A stretch of 64,000 nucleotides of DNA from Coriolopsis trogii (GCA_020543525.1 JAHYIO010000001.1:1736001-1800000), one strand, 5' to 3'; shown: positions 35,734 through 48,706, numbered from the stretch's first letter. Notes: generated by a model from the letters alone, not told the origin. Program-made: numbers and translations.

Positions 35734-37685
35734 ATGATCACCCGCCAGCAGTTCTTCCGAGCAGTCCAAACGATCGCTGTCCCCGTGCTGCTCGGCCTTG
35801 CTGCTCGGAGGTTCTGGGGCGACCAGCCGGAAGTCACCCCGCCATCATTGTACCATCCATTGCTTGCCGACATCGACTTCGTTCCAAGAAAGCTCCCCGT
35901 GACATACCGCATCGGCTTGCCTGGATTCGACAAGTATGAACGAGTCTCCGTTGTTCCAAATGCTACTTCCGGAGGACACCCCGACGTCACTGCAGTTCTG
36001 TTGAACTGGTCTCGCTTCCCCAACCTCATGCTTATAACGTCCCTCTTGTGTGGACCATGGCTAGAAGGGACTATCGCTGAGGTTTTCATATGGAACAACA
36101 ACCCAGCGAGAATTACGTACGAAGTGTGCATATTACTTTCCTTTCATCTCGTTTCCGACATAAAGTAATGCGTTCTCCAGGACATGAAAAATACCGGTTG
36201 TCCGAAGTCAAGATTGCGCATACATAACGCACCTTCCAACCTACTCTTCCAAGCGCGTTATCGTGCTTGTGCGCAGACCAATGCGGCGTACTGTTTCGTG
36301 CAGGTACTCGCTCATGTTCACTCGATCGGCTCCGTTGCGCTTACTCTTTCTCAGGACGATGATTACCTTGTCCCCTCAGAGATCATACAAACTCTGCGTG
36401 CGCGCATTGGAGAACCTGGGGCGGCCAGGGCCATTCATCTCCTACCACCTCACGAACATTTGTCCACGAAACTGAGGGAGACCTACGTTCCTGCTCCAGA
36501 TGAGTCTCATATCTCCGACATCCACACCTCTTTCGCTTGGCTGGGGCATGGAACGATGATGAAGAGGACGGAAGCCCCCAACTTCATCAGCCTCCTCCGG
36601 CTCATGCAGGCCACGCCCGACGACATGAAGATGGCCGACAATTTCTTCACAATCCTGAGCAATCGCGTCCCAGAAGTCTGGTTCGACCAGGGCTTCGAGC
36701 TTGGTGGGGGTCTTCCCTTCACCGTGGGATCCGAAGGCGATGAGCGGAACAAGAACTACACTGTAAGCTATCGTACTCAACGCGTAACGTTTAACATGTC
36801 ATGCAGACTCACGTCCTTCGTCGGCTTTCGTATGTCAGCTCAGGGCGGCCAAGCTCTTGGAATCGTTGGCACAGTGCGGTCGCGCCGCATGTGATGACCC
36901 TGCGTCCAGTGCTCAGCAGGGTCCGCCGAGGCTGCCATATGTCAAACTGAGCGGGACATACGTACCGGATCGGTGGACGCGTGCCGTCTGCCGCGGGGCG
37001 GCGTGCGTGCTCGAGACCAACATTCGCACTTTGCCCGACGATCTCTCACATAGGGCACAGAGTGCCATGGATATGCTCACATTAGAAGCGAAAAACGCTC
37101 AAGCACTCGGCGATTCTGGGAAGCAGAACTATCTCGAGTACCCCCCGTCGAATGCCGTGGACACTAAAACCGGGACCGTCTTCCGGAGTCTCACACGTAA
37201 GTACGTCTTCTCAACCGTGTCTGCGGCCGATTGACCCTTTGGTCCTCGTTTACAGACGCGAGCGAGGGTGACACGCTCGTGCTGGACCTTCTCACGGACA
37301 TCAGCGACGCGCAGGAGTGGACCGCAGTTGAGCTGGGATGGCTCGTCGACTCGCGCACAGAGAGTATCCTGCAATCATGCGCGTTTGAGTGGTCATCTGA
37401 CAAGGTCAGCTGGGTAAGTCGCTCCAGCTCCATCCAAATGCCGGCACAGAGTTGACTTGTGTCTATATGCAGCACGCAGTCTCGCACCCTCTTATCTGCC
37501 ATGATACGGACCAAGCGGCGACCGTGGACGGTGCGCAGGTGCCGTTAAGGGAGTGCAGCGTGAAAATGCTCCTTGGTTCCAGTGAGCTCCACCTGCGGGC
37601 GACCGGGAGATACTTCAGGACACTGCTTCGGGAGGACGTGAATGATAGGTGGACCATATCTGAAGTCTGGCTGCGGGGCACCTAA
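35734..37685 (+). CDS. Putative glycosyltransferase (GT64/exostosin-like), signal-anchored
   Basis: Six exons (35734-36123, 36181-36303, 36355-36762, 36839-37196, 37256-37413, 37473-37685) give 549 residues. Near the N-terminus, VQTIAVPVLLGLAARR could act as a signal anchor, consistent with a Golgi or ER type II protein. The central domain has LLNWSRFPNLMLITSLL, EVFIWNNNPARITYED, SNLLFQARYRACAQT and FVQDDDYLVPSEII, where Asp172-Asp174 form a DxD-type nucleotide-sugar/metal motif. ISDIHTSFAWLGHGTMMKR and VPEVWFDQGFELGGG follow. The pattern recalls GT64 enzymes, but the donor and acceptor are unknown. The C-terminal roughly 200 residues look like a separate beta-rich domain (VKLSGTYVPDRW, WTAVELGWLVDS). 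The intron at 36763-36838 is the longest, and its acceptor was chosen to keep the frame. Confidence 0.6.
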
Positions 37686-38063
37686 ATATATTGAGATTGG
37701 GCCGCAGATTAGGCAGCAATGAACGTAGGATGACTTCAGTCCATGCCTCGCGATTGACTGTGGTACTAGTACCAATGGCCGCTCCGAGATTGTGTCTGAG
37801 ACAACGTAGAGACTGAGCATTTTTTGATGATATGCGCATAATGAGAGAGGCAATCGTGGTGTAAATCTCGGCGCGTTAGAGAAAACCGAGAGGGAAGTTT
37901 AGGGCAGTATAAGAAGCGCGCATCGGGTCGCAGGAAGCCCGCCATCACCGATTGGGCAGTGGACGATGGCTGCAGACTCAGGTTGGACGCTGACGTCGAT
38001 TTGACTATGAAATGGCGACTCGCAACTCTGCTCTGACTCCGTCCAGCTCAGCTCTTGACCACC
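37686..38063. other. Intergenic region upstream of the MOCS1 gene
   Basis: No gene is seen. A TATA-like TATAAG lies at 37908-37913, 151 bases before the chosen ATG. Confidence 0.5.
37908..37913 (+). promoter_or_regulatory. TATA-like element upstream of MOCS1
   Basis: TATAAG in a G/A-rich setting lies 151 bases before the ATG at 38064. Confidence 0.3.
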
Positions 38064-40583
38064 ATGTTCCGTCCAGCAGAGGTCAAGCTCCGCCCTCTTT
38101 CCAAGTACTCCTCACGCGGCCTTAGAACGTCCTCCACAGCGTGGGCGCATGCCGAGATGCTTGAGCGAACGCCGCGGCCCCAAAGCGTTGTAGAGAGTCG
38201 CGTCAAGGTATGTCTATTTCATACTGTCTCTGACCCCATCATTCGGTCATATAGCTCAGCCCCGATTAAACCCATTCGAATCATGCAGGAGAGAATTGCG
38301 TCAATAGAGGCTGACCGCGGGGTCTCGCCCTTCCTCGTTGACACATACAGCCGACAACATAACTATCTCCGCATTTCGCTGACGGAAAGGTGCAACCTCC
38401 GATGTGCGTCTCTCTAATCACTTTCAAATATCCCCCAAACGCGCCATGCCAGCAACCTGATGCCTCGTGGAGATGGATAATTGACTTGCGTCCTGTTGTG
38501 CTCACAGGCTTCTACTGTATGCCGAGCGAAGGCGTCGAATTATCACCGCCGGAGCATCTCCTGTCGGATGATGAGGTCATTCGCCTTGCAACCCTTTTCG
38601 TGAAGAGCGGTGTAACGAAGATACGACTTACGGGGGGAGAACCGACTGTGAGGAAGGGCATCGTTGAGATAGTTGGTGCGTCATGTCACCCTCGCAGTCG
38701 CTAGCGACATGTGTCTGTTTGCCACCCGAGCTCATCGGATCCGTCCTCTATTGTTCGTATGACTAGGCCGTCTGCACGCGCTGCGGAGATACGGACTGCA
38801 ATCTATCGGATTGACCTCGAACGGGATAGCATTACACCGGAAGCTACCAGCCCTCATCCAGAATGGTCTTACGCATCTGAATATAAGGTTTGCACTGCAC
38901 GTAAGACATCTCGCTTGTGTGCAGGATTAACAACGGTCGCGTAGCTTGGACACCCTTGACCCTTTCAAGTTTGAGATTATGACGCGCCGGAGGGGCCACG
39001 ATGCAGTACTGCGATCACTTCAGACAGCATTGGCATCGCCGGATCTTCAGTCGGTGAAACTGAACGTCGTGGTCATAAAGGGACTAAACGACCACGAGGT
39101 GCTCGATTTCGTGGCGATGACCAAGGATAGTAGAATATCTGTACGCTTCATTGAGTTCATGCCCTTCACAGGTACCGGTGAAACCCAACTCCTGCTCCAC
39201 CTCAGTCGTGCTGATAACTTGCAATAGGGAACAAATGGGACAGAGCTAAGATGGTAGCCTCAGCGGAGCTGCTCGCACGGATACAGACGCGTTATCCCGA
39301 GCTGCGCAAAGGGTCCGACGAGCTCAACGATACCGCGCGATCTTACATCATACCCGGTCATATTGGGAGTTTCGGATTCATCAGCAGCATGTCCGACCAC
39401 TTCTGTGGTTCTTGCAATCGATTGAGACTTACGGCGGACGGACAAATCAAGGTAGCAACCTTTTCCTCACGTAACAGGTTAGCTCCCCCACGGACTGACC
39501 ACGGCGTTCCTACAGGTCTGTCTCTTTGACGCAAAGGAGATATCACTCCGCGACCAAATGCGCGCAGGCGCGGATGATGACGCCCTGCTGTCGACTATCG
39601 GTCGAGCGGTGCTGGGCAAGAAAGAGAAGCACGCGGGGATGGAGGATATCGACGTTGTCACAAATCGGCCCATGATTCTCATCGGTGGTTGAGTATATTC
39701 CCGTCTGTGACATGTTCGTCCAGAGATATCTCGATCCTGATCCCTCCGCCCTGATTCTTCGCCTGCGAATATAGGTGTGCATCGCCTTGCCCCCGCCCGG
39801 TCATTACAACGCTCACCGGTATCGCGATCGCCCTATGTGTTCCCGGCGCACCCCGCTCGCCACACGGCGGTACGATGTTTCAGCAAGACCTCCGGAGGTG
39901 GCACAGCTTCGGGGGCCCCACGTCTTACCCACATCGATGAGTCAGGGCGCGCGTCCATGGTAGATGTGGGGCAGAAGGAACCCACCCGTCGAACAGCTAC
40001 CGCGTCGGGACGCATCATCATAACGAAAACTGCCTATGACCTCGTTACCAGTGGCACTACCGAGACCGAGGAGGACCTCGATGCGCTCGCAGACGCCGAA
40101 GCAGCCTCTCTCCGCAAAGCGAAGGAGAAGGCCCGGGCAAAAGGAGACGTGCTCACAGTCGCGCAGCTGGCTGGTATTATGGGCTGCAAACGCACGGCTG
40201 AGCTTATCCCCCTCTGTCACCCCCTGCAGCTCTCGCACATTGCCGTGACGTTGCACCCTGAGGTCGTGCACAGCGTCCGGCCCGGGTCCGACGCGCCAAG
40301 GAGGGACGCAGATGGCTTCGCGAAGGACGAGAGGTCCGATCTCGGGCTTAGGGAGACGGAGCGTGGCCAGGGACGCACGTACAGCATTGTCTGTCGCTCA
40401 ACCGTCTCGTGCGCAGGGAAAACCGGTGTGGAGATGGAGGCCTTGACTGCGGTATCTGTCGCGCTCTTGACAGTGTGGGACATGCTCAAGGCCGTCGCGG
40501 GCAAGGAGATGGTCATTGGCGAGGTTCTCGTCGAGCGGAAGGAGGGCGGAAGGAGTGGAAGCTTCACACGAGACCGACCCTAG
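38064..40583 (+). CDS. Molybdenum cofactor biosynthesis protein, MoaA-MoaC fusion (MOCS1 / cnxABC type)
   Basis: Exons 38064-38207, 38289-38403, 38508-38675, 38767-38887, 38945-39171, 39228-39451, 39516-39687 and 39775-40583 give a 659-residue fusion. It converts GTP to cyclic pyranopterin monophosphate, the first step of Mo-cofactor synthesis. The MoaA half is a radical-SAM enzyme: [11 protein letters not shown] holds Cys83, Cys87 and Cys90, followed by [30 protein letters not shown] and the C-terminal cluster [14 protein letters not shown] with VCLFD. The MoaC half has [34 protein letters not shown] and [16 protein letters not shown]. Both ends of the gene show presequence-like residues, including a basic [11 protein letters not shown] stretch at the MoaC junction. 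Without splicing of the 39688-39774 intron, translation stops at 39690-39692 and gives a 391-residue MoaA ending in Gly-Gly. Start context is CCACC before ATG. Confidence 0.9.
39688..39774 (+). other. Optional intron between the MoaA and MoaC parts
   Basis: The intron runs from a weak GTTGAG donor to an AATATAG acceptor (87 nt, phase 1). The donor overlaps the MoaA stop: retained, the frame reads ILIGG then TGA; spliced, it reads [14 protein letters not shown] into MoaC. The MoaC frame has no ATG before residue SMVDVG, so full MoaC with its basic leader needs splicing or another unseen start. Confidence 0.65.
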
Positions 40584-43146
40584 CGTTGTCACCAGGACGT
40601 AGTTCTGTCCTGACGCTTGACATGTGTTGCCCGGCAGAAACATCCCGTTGGATAGAGTCCTCTGGCTGCTGCATGACGGGTGTGTTCCTAGTTTGATCGC
40701 TGGGCTTGGTTGATATATTCACTTTGGGAAAGAGGGCTTACTCGTCTCGGCTAGGCACTGGACTTTGACCATGACAGATGCAATCGAGGGTTGACAAGAC
40801 CCGGGGTAGGTGGCGGCGGCAGCAGTTACGTTCAAGGGGATGCCCCATTCCCGTTACCATGCACGATGCAATACCCCAACGCATACGCGGAAGTTTTCTT
40901 GTCATGAGGTAGAACATTTGCACGAATAGCTCACCGTCAGAGAAGGTCGCGCAATGGTATCCAGCGTGCGTACCATTCCACGCGGGTCGGCGAATTAACC
41001 AAACTTCTGCTCGGTACGTGAGGCTCCCAGATCACGGTGCTCCAGATTCCTAATGGGTTCACCCTACTCCACCAACAGCCTTCCCTACATGGCGAAGCAC
41101 GGCTCCGACGCGAGCGTGGATACAGTCCGCGCATATGTCAGGGCTTAAAGTATTTCTTCGCCTCAGTCTGGCTCAGGGCCCGCTAGGATCGCGAGTAGTC
41201 ATGCGTGTTGTACGCACGGTAGTCCCGCAGTCCCTAGTCGCCGCGATGTAGTCAAGCCCCGGACTCCACTGACGCGGCCGTAGTGGACGACCTTATCCCC
41301 GAGGCCTCCGACCTTGCTGTCGCGCTCAGGGGGTACCTTTTTCGGCTGAGCATGCGAAGGCCGTTGGTACACTTGGTGAGTTAAAATTATCTTATCTCTT
41401 GATACTCTCGAACCATTTGGGAAGCCAGTGTGACCATCCCGTGTCTCCAACTCAAGGATCCTGCTCGGGCAAGCCGAGTAATTGCGCCCATTATGATGTG
41501 ATCACCAATGCACGGGGCACAACATACGTTTTGGTCGCTGTTTCATCACGACCTACTATCTCGGATCAGTGCCCTGTGCAGGGTCGACGGTCGTGTGGTT
41601 CCCGTAGATCTGACGCATACTTGGAGAATGGACGCTGGTAGTTTGTGCAGCCGGTGCTGTTTCGTTCTGCAATCGCACAGCTCGTAAAACTCGGGTCGCT
41701 TCCATTCCCTGTCTTGTTCTAGAAGACAGGAAGCACGGATCCTCGGGCACACTAGGACTCGTTGCACGGAGACATCATGATGCTCGATCTTGCCCGAGCA
41801 AAGCCGAGCGAATACCTGTGAGCCATCACGAACCCTCGAGAAGTGCGACGGAACGCCTGAGCTCACAGTCACTTCCGAAGTCCCAGGCGCGCAATCTTAC
41901 TTATGCCTTCCGAGACGCCTTTATGACATTCACTGATCTCAAGCCTCTAAGCCCGGGCCACTGACGTGAGCACGACGAGTCCCGCCTGCATCTATATGGT
42001 CTTCCTTGTTCTTGACTTCCTGTGGCTTGGAAATCAGCAGTGATCGCGAGCCCTGCCAGTGCAGCGAGTGGCGCGACGCACGACGACTTCTAGGCTCGGG
42101 CATAATGTCGGCTTCCATGACGTCCGGCTCGGGCCCCGGTGTCGACTCCCTGCTCTCAGTCCGCCTCCAGGCCGACAAATCCAAAGGCCGCCGCCACGCC
42201 GACGTGTCGTTTGGCAGAATCGTACAGTTCGGCCAAGGAAGGGCAAGTCTGCTACCAAGTATAGTATCCTCCACCTCACAGCATCCATCCGTGTTCACGG
42301 CATCCGCGCCGCTCCAATATTAATCACCGCGCCTCGGTCCCCTCTGGCCATACGCAGAGGACATGAACCGTGATCGCTAACGGCACCGAGCCCACGTTGC
42401 CACTCTAGTACGACGTGGGCAGTGGGTCGTCCAATGTTTCCCGGGTCCCTCGGGGGGACGCGTACTACGGGCTCTGTCGGCCAACACCCAGTAATAGCTA
42501 TATGACATGATACACGGCGGGTACATATGTCAAGCGTATGTCACAGGCTCAGCACCATCTGGCATCGGTACTTGGACAGATTGAGGCGTTCGATTTACTG
42601 CACTTCGTGAGAGACAATAGACAATGGGGATCCGGCCCAGCCAGGCACGAACCTTGCGCTTTCCCAGTGACCGAGCGAGTGCGCAATAGCACGCGCCTGT
42701 CTAGGTTTGTGATTCTTCGAATGAGCTTCAGGGTCCCAACAATGTATCGAGTCATGCGCATCCATCGTGTCATCGTCGTCAGAAGGTGCTTGAGCCGGGG
42801 ATGCTGTGCCCGACGTTCTCGCGCGGTCGCAGGCGGAGACGGCACTAGTGGAGCGGAAGAAGGCACCCGAGCTAGTTGCGGAATCGAAATAGGTCGAGAT
42901 TTGGATTAGAGCAGGCTACGTATGACTACACTAGTTAGTGTTGGAAACACGGCGACATGCAAAGTGTCGATATAAATGGACAAAGGGAGTGATGTGCGAC
43001 GGGCTAGGTATATAAATAGCGATTTCTAGGGATACAAGTTGGGTTCAGTATTGTAAACACCAGTATAAGGGATGGGAAAATATCAAGAGCGTAGAAACGG
43101 ATTAGGAGTAGATTGTATAGATATTGAAAGTTCGCGCGTGGGCTAA
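40584..43146. other. Gene-poor stretch, about 2.6 kb
   Basis: No gene could be supported. A plus-strand frame at 42105-42323 (start MSASMTSGSGPGVDSLLSV) has C-rich third positions and a coding-like look for its first 50 residues, but no family or splice partner was found. The rest is short random-looking frames. Confidence 0.4.
42105..42323 (+). CDS. Possible small hypothetical protein
   Basis: This is a single open frame of 72 codons with strong C/G preference at third positions up to about codon 50 and basic, Ser/Gly-rich content. I do not recognise it. It may be a small gene, an exon of an unresolved gene or chance. Confidence 0.18.
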   Translation: MSASMTSGSGPGVDSLLSVRLQADKSKGRRHADVSFGRIVQFGQGRASLLPSIVSSTSQHPSVFTASAPLQY

Positions 43147-44417
43147 TTACCAGTGTCCCCTGTCCGCGCCGACGAAGCCAAGCTCGAGCGAGTCTTCGAC
43201 GGCATCGGGCTTGGGCTTGCCGCACAAGCCTGCGAAGCCCACCCGATCGTAGACGCGCTGGGCGCTGTTTTCGTGGCCGACATAGAGGACGACCGAGTCT
43301 TTCTTGAAGTTGAACAAAAGTCTAAAAACAGACGACATTTAGCGTCGGAATCGAAGCCTTAAGTTTAAGTGATTCTGATACTCACTGTGCAGTGACTGCG
43401 CGCACGAGGAACTCTGCGCAGCCCCGTCGCCGCCAGCGTGGGGTCGTGTACACCTTGGTGATCGCAGAAACGCGATGACTGTTGCGTGTTACCGCGCAAA
43501 TGGTCGTGATGTCGCTGCCGGCGTCGTAAACCCACATGAGCCCCTTCGAGATGAGCTCGCGGGCCTCAATCCGGGCGCGGTCGATGGACAGGGGGAAATA
43601 GATCTGACGCAAGGTCCGGGACAGGTTAGTTCGACGACACGCCAAGTGTCATTCATTCTGCTGTTGCGACACTCACGGAATCATCAGCGAACTCTTTACA
43701 GAGCTGTGCGACGGGTTCCAAATCCGCCATCGTGGCCTTTCGCAGCCGGTGACCCTCTGGTAGCGCAGTCTCGGGCTCGCGGAGCGTCTCCACAGTGCAA
43801 TACGAGAACAGGGCGGCGTAGAACGGTTCAGGCTCGGTGGTGAAGCCCGTCATCTGCGTCCATATCCGTGCGAACGTCTTGACCAGCGACGTCATGCCGA
43901 AAACAGAGAAGACGCGCTCAGGGGGAACACAGCACAGAAGGCTGTCTATCAGCTCTTGTATGCGAGGTGCCAACCATGTCGAGGACGCAGCGGATGCGCG
44001 ATGAGGCGTCCAAAGGAAGATCGGATAGTCGCCCAGGGACCAGTTGACGCAGGCGAGTACGAGATCGAGCGTTGGCGGTTCCGACGGAGAGGCGACGTTC
44101 CACACGGTCAACCAGAACGCGTCTTCTGTCGAGCGAGGAGTGGTGCTCTCGGGATCGACGGTAGAAAACCGGTCAGCGACGTCGGTGTCGGACATGAACT
44201 CGTAACCGCTCAGCGCGTTCTCGGCGGTAACGCGCTTAAGAGCGTGTGCAAGGACGATGTTGGACGAGGCCTCGTGATCACGGAGGACGGGGTAGGTGAA
44301 GGACAGGAAGTCATCTGCAGTATGGTGCTGCAGAACGAGAGTCTGACACGAAGATGGGGTATGTGTGTGAAGCCCGGGCATGACGACAAGACTGTTGGAG
44401 AAGGTGTGAGCGGCCAC
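43147..44417 (-). CDS. GNAT-family N-acetyltransferase
   Basis: Three exons (44417-43677, 43603-43386, 43321-43147) give 377 residues. The C-terminal domain shows the acetyl-CoA fold: SKGLMWVYDAGSDITTICAVT, then AITKVYTTPRWRRRGCAEFL (motif A, with RRRGCA matching the R/Q-x-x-G-x-A loop), then VVLYVGHENSAQRVYDRVGF (motif B). The N-terminal roughly 220 residues are less conserved and contain a second, weaker GNAT-like half (DLVLACVNWSLGDYPIFLWT). The architecture resembles fungal FR47/GCN5-related enzymes with an unknown small-molecule or protein substrate. The ATG at 44417 opens directly on the reading frame; a second ATG at 44381 is possible. A TATA box lies 125-130 bases upstream. Confidence 0.82.
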
Positions 44418-46549
44418 AAGAAAGACGGAGAGACGAGAGGTACATACCTAGTACGAATGGGGAAGGAGGACAGAAGGGAGAGCCCGATGAGAGACGAGTC
44501 ACTGGGAACTGAGTTGGGTGTTCGGAATCCACAGCATGGACTTTATAGGTCGGAGGTGGACCACAGCCATTGTCAGGTATAGACGACCAACGAGTTGTGG
44601 GTAGCCGGGCGCCTAGAGGTTAACAGTCAGTCACATCGCTGGGTTGACGGAGGCGTAGGGTGTCGGATGGCGTGATCTGACCGCCGGACATGAGAGCCCC
44701 GGCGAAAGAGGAACACAAGAGATCTCGAGACGAGATGAGTGAATAACGTTCCTCACCTCCGACTGCCCTCCTCTGCCCCAGCGCTGTTAATTTTCGCCTT
44801 GACTAGCGCGCGCTCAGGACAAGTGGGCGGTGAAGACTTGCATCATTGGTCATGCTATCCGGAGTCAGACCAGTCTTCCTCGATTGCACTTCGTCCGTCC
44901 GTCTTCCTTGATTTTGCAAAGAACTTGCCCGATGCTAGGCCGTGGCTGGTTACATAAAGCCAGTCATTTTCGCAAGCGGGTGCTGACGTTTCCATACGGT
45001 CATTGCCTGCAATCTGTCCGGAGGATGTGTGAGCGCGAGCGGACCGAGCAGCACTGAGCGTCCCGGCGCATCACGATGGGGAGAGGAGGGTCAGGAGGGC
45101 CCTGTCCGGACTGACGGCATGCAAGTATGAGGCGATGCAAGGCCAGAAACGCGGGGAGGACGAGGAGGAGATAGTATCGGAGACATCGTTGCAGCAGCCA
45201 AGGTGCATCGCGCGTCTAAAGCGTGGATGGCGGTACTCGAGATCTGCACGTGGCTCGTCCGATGGGTTTCACTTCACCACCGGCTCGGACTCGGACAGTC
45301 GACCGCCTCAGGCTCAAGTCTTGTCCAAATGAGCTCTGTTCGTGTACTGATCAGTTTACACAATCCCTTCAGTATCTCCTACGCTATCCGTCTCCTGCCG
45401 ACCACCATACAGGCACTATACTCGCCGCAATGAACGGAAATGATATCCGGCTGTACGCTGCCACTGTCCACCCTCTTCACCCCGTGAGTGTTGCGATGTG
45501 TCTTCGTCCACACTCTGTATACCCGCCATCTTTGCCGTTGACAATCCCAAGATGCCCGGCTGAGGTCCGACAGATGTGACGGCTCCCCCTGGCCTGTCGT
45601 CGAGTTGTTAATCCGGTTTACGTTCAGGTCCAGGTCCCGCAGAACGACGCTCGCACATTCATTTCCACCATCACACCTGGATAGAATCCACACTATGTCG
45701 AGTGGCAGTACCTCTGGTCCCTTTCATCCATGCCCCTTGGACGTTCCATAATCACGTACTCGCCGCAGCTGACCAACGGCACCTGTCAATAAGAGATACA
45801 GTATGACCCCGACGCACTGGCGCATGACAACGTCGTTGCCGTGTCTATTAAGACAGATGACATATCCCTCTGCCCACACACATGACTGCATCCACTCTTT
45901 GTCAATAAGAAGTAACGAGACCAATTCATCTCGAGGGGTCGAGGCTGCGTTTACGCACCGGGTTGTTGAAGGCGTTGCAGATGCCCCAGAGCTATTTTCA
46001 ATCTCTCTTTCTGATCCTTGCAATTGGAATGGGAGAATGGAGGCGCGCCGGCGGAAGAGTGTTGCGCTGGGCGCGCCCCACCGCATCCTTGGGTCGCCGC
46101 ACTATCTCGATGTGTTCAGAAGAAGCTGGCAGCCGTGACTGACATCGAGATATCCGAAATAGGCACGGTCCCTGGACAGACCGAGACAGATCCCAGTTGG
46201 GCGAAGACCGGATCCACGAGAACTGCGGAAAGCTGGCATCAGCTTGGGGCTGTATCGAATGTGTTCGGGTCGCCGGATCGAGTTCGACCATTCATAAGAT
46301 GATCACAACAGATGCGGTCGTAAGATAGAACAAGCCGACACCCTCGATTTCCAAGTACAGCAGCGTCGAACGCAACCCACAACGGCTAGTGTGGCTTCCG
46401 TCTCTAAGTTTCGTCCAACATCGAACCCATCACCCCCACCCCGCACACGTCCACAATAGATTTGGTTCGTGGGTTCATCTGCGCCCTCGTGGCCGCCCTG
46501 TTCCGCACGGCCCATCCACACTGCATCGAGATTGCCTGGGGGCGGACTT
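44418..46549. other. Gene-poor stretch, about 2.1 kb
   Basis: Apart from the GNAT promoter at its left end, no gene could be supported. Open frames are short on both strands and none shows a domain. Confidence 0.45.
44542..44547 (-). promoter_or_regulatory. TATA box of the GNAT gene
   Basis: The minus strand reads TATAAA here, about 125 bases upstream of the ATG at 44417. Confidence 0.45.
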
Positions 46550-48706
46550 CTATCGGCACTGAGAGCCTTCAAGGGCGTCCTCGACCTTTCGCAGCACCCC
46601 CAGCAGCCGCTCCTCGTTCAGCCGTCTCCCAACGAGCTGTAGCCCGACCGCTGCGTTGTCGTACGTGTCCGGGTCCCACTGCTCCCGCACGAACCGCTCC
46701 GTCTCGTTGCGAGGCTCCCCGACGTACACCACACCAGGGGACGTCTTCGTGGGCGAGGGTGTGTAGCCATCCGCGCGGAAGCGGCCTGCCGGGAAGACGA
46801 CGGCCGAGTAGTCGAGCAGGTTCCAGTACGCGGTGTAGCCCCACCAGCGCGTCGTGTCGTGCGGGGGCGCGAGCGTCGCCGCGGCAGGGCTCAGCACCGC
46901 GTCCACCGGGCGTCCCGTCTTCGTGCGGGCTCTCGTGGCGTTCCAGTGCGCCGCGAGCTTGGCCCGAAACGCCTCGCGGGCGAGGTTGAGCTTGAACGTG
47001 TCCGCGACAGAGAACGGCTGGCCCCCGTTGGGCACTTGCGAGAGTATCCACTCTGTCTGGGGCACGCACGGATCGTGCTTCAGAATCTCTCGGTACTCTT
47101 CACCCCCATCGAGGAAGTACATCTTCACCTGAGGGGTGGGAACGAGGCAGACCAAGGCCAACATCAAGTCAGCATGTGCGACATGACAGATCCGAGCCAG
47201 GACGGAACGTGAGCACGCACGATGAGATCCCAGGCTTCTTGGTGGTCGACGGGTTCCCAGTCGATAACGTCATGGCCCGCCGCAGTCAGCGCATCCCTTG
47301 CCCTGGCCAGGGCATCCAGTATGGGCGGGTGCGGGGTCACCACGCCGTCGTCCCACAGGATCGCAATCGACAGCTTGGGGGGAAGGCCCGCCCCGTCCGC
47401 GACATCTTGTCTCCACGGCATCTCGAGCAGCGGCGGCTCGACCGTCCACGGCTCGTACTGGCTCATCACACGGCAGAACAGGCCCAGGTCTCGTGCAGAC
47501 CGCGCCAGGGGCCCGAGCGCACCGACAATGGCGTCCATCCCGTCATGGGAACCCATGAGGCCCGCATGCGGCATGCGGCCGACCGACCCCTTGAGGCCGT
47601 ACAGTCCCATGTACGCTGCGGGAATGCGCTAAGGGGGAGGAAAGTGATTAACGTTATTGAGTTTTTCATCATGAAAGCTTCGCGCGATCTCGCCGCGATC
47701 GAATGGGGGACGTCACGAACGTCAATGACACACTCACAATCGAACCACCAATGTCCGTCCCGATCCCAAGGGGGCTGCCGTGCACCGCAATCAGGGCACT
47801 TTCCCCGCCGCTACTCCCTCCTGGTGTGAGCGCTGTGTGCCAATGTCAACGTCAGAGGCGTTCGTTCGGTCACCGGGCACGACACACGACCGTGGCGGCA
47901 AGACGGGAAGACTGGGACTGACAACGGTTGTACGGGTTCACCGTCCTGCCGTAGATGTTGTTGTTCGTTTCCAGTGACTGGGAACGGACGCATGAGCGAC
48001 AATGCTAAGAACGGTGCTGCACGAGAACGGCTGCTGCGAGACATACTAATAAGGTTTGCGGGTTCGCAGTCTTTACGTAGATGACAGCTCCGGCCCTGCG
48101 CAGAATGTCTACCACCACCGCGTCCTTCTCAGCGATGGTATGGCCTGCCCATGCTATGTAGCCCGTGGACGTGTCATGGTCCTTCACGAGGATGTGATCT
48201 TTGATCGATACAGGTACCCCGTGGAGCGGCCCAAGCACTTCCCCGTTCTCCTCCAGATACCGATCCAGCTCGTGCGCCCTCCGGAGCCCTTCGTCGAAGA
48301 GGACCTCGGTCAGGCAGTTTGTCAGATCTTGTGCGATCGTGGCGACGTGGCAGTGTGCGCGCACGGTCTCCACCGCCGTGTACCGTCGAGCTCGGATGGC
48401 CTCGGCGAGCGCAGTTGCGTCCAGGTGCACGATCTCTCGTTCGCGAGGAGAGAGTTGCGATGTCGGGAGCTCCGAGACGTCCTTCTGCTGCGCGGGCACG
48501 GCCGCTTTCAGTCTCCACTCGGGCCGTGTTGCGAGGCGCGCCTCCCGCTCCGCCTTCTTCGCCCGAGAGACCTCCTCCCACGAGAGACCTGCAGGGGGCG
48601 TTGGACGCCAGTGGATGACCTTGGTTGCGTCGCCGGGCATGATGACGGTGCTGCTGAAGTCGCCGTTCGGGGGCATTATCGTGGACCGCTCGAGAATTGG
48701 GCGCAT
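46550..48706 (-). CDS. Amidase-signature family hydrolase
   Basis: Five exons (48706-48047, 47977-47923, 47832-47738, 47628-47221, 47128-46550) give 598 residues. The amidase-signature catalytic triad is visible: Lys169 in PVSIKDHI, the cis-Ser in RSLTPGGSSGGES (around 245-246), and the nucleophile Ser269 in GTDIGGSIR. The flanking VYVKTANPQTLL, NNNIYGRTVNPYN, YMGLYGLKGSVGRMPHAG and AVGLQLVGRRLNEERLL match fungal acetamidase/general amidase proteins that release ammonia from amides. Exon 2 is 55 nt and begins at the TCA of SLETNNN. The N-terminus has about 90 residues before the conserved fold. I cannot assign the substrate. Later ATGs (48676 and 48640) are alternative starts. Confidence 0.9.

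Noticed and set aside
39775..40583. MoaC as a separate gene.
   Set aside because: There is no ATG before the conserved SMVDVG, an acceptor site lies exactly at the frame opening, and the phase matches the MoaA exon. A fused transcript fits better.
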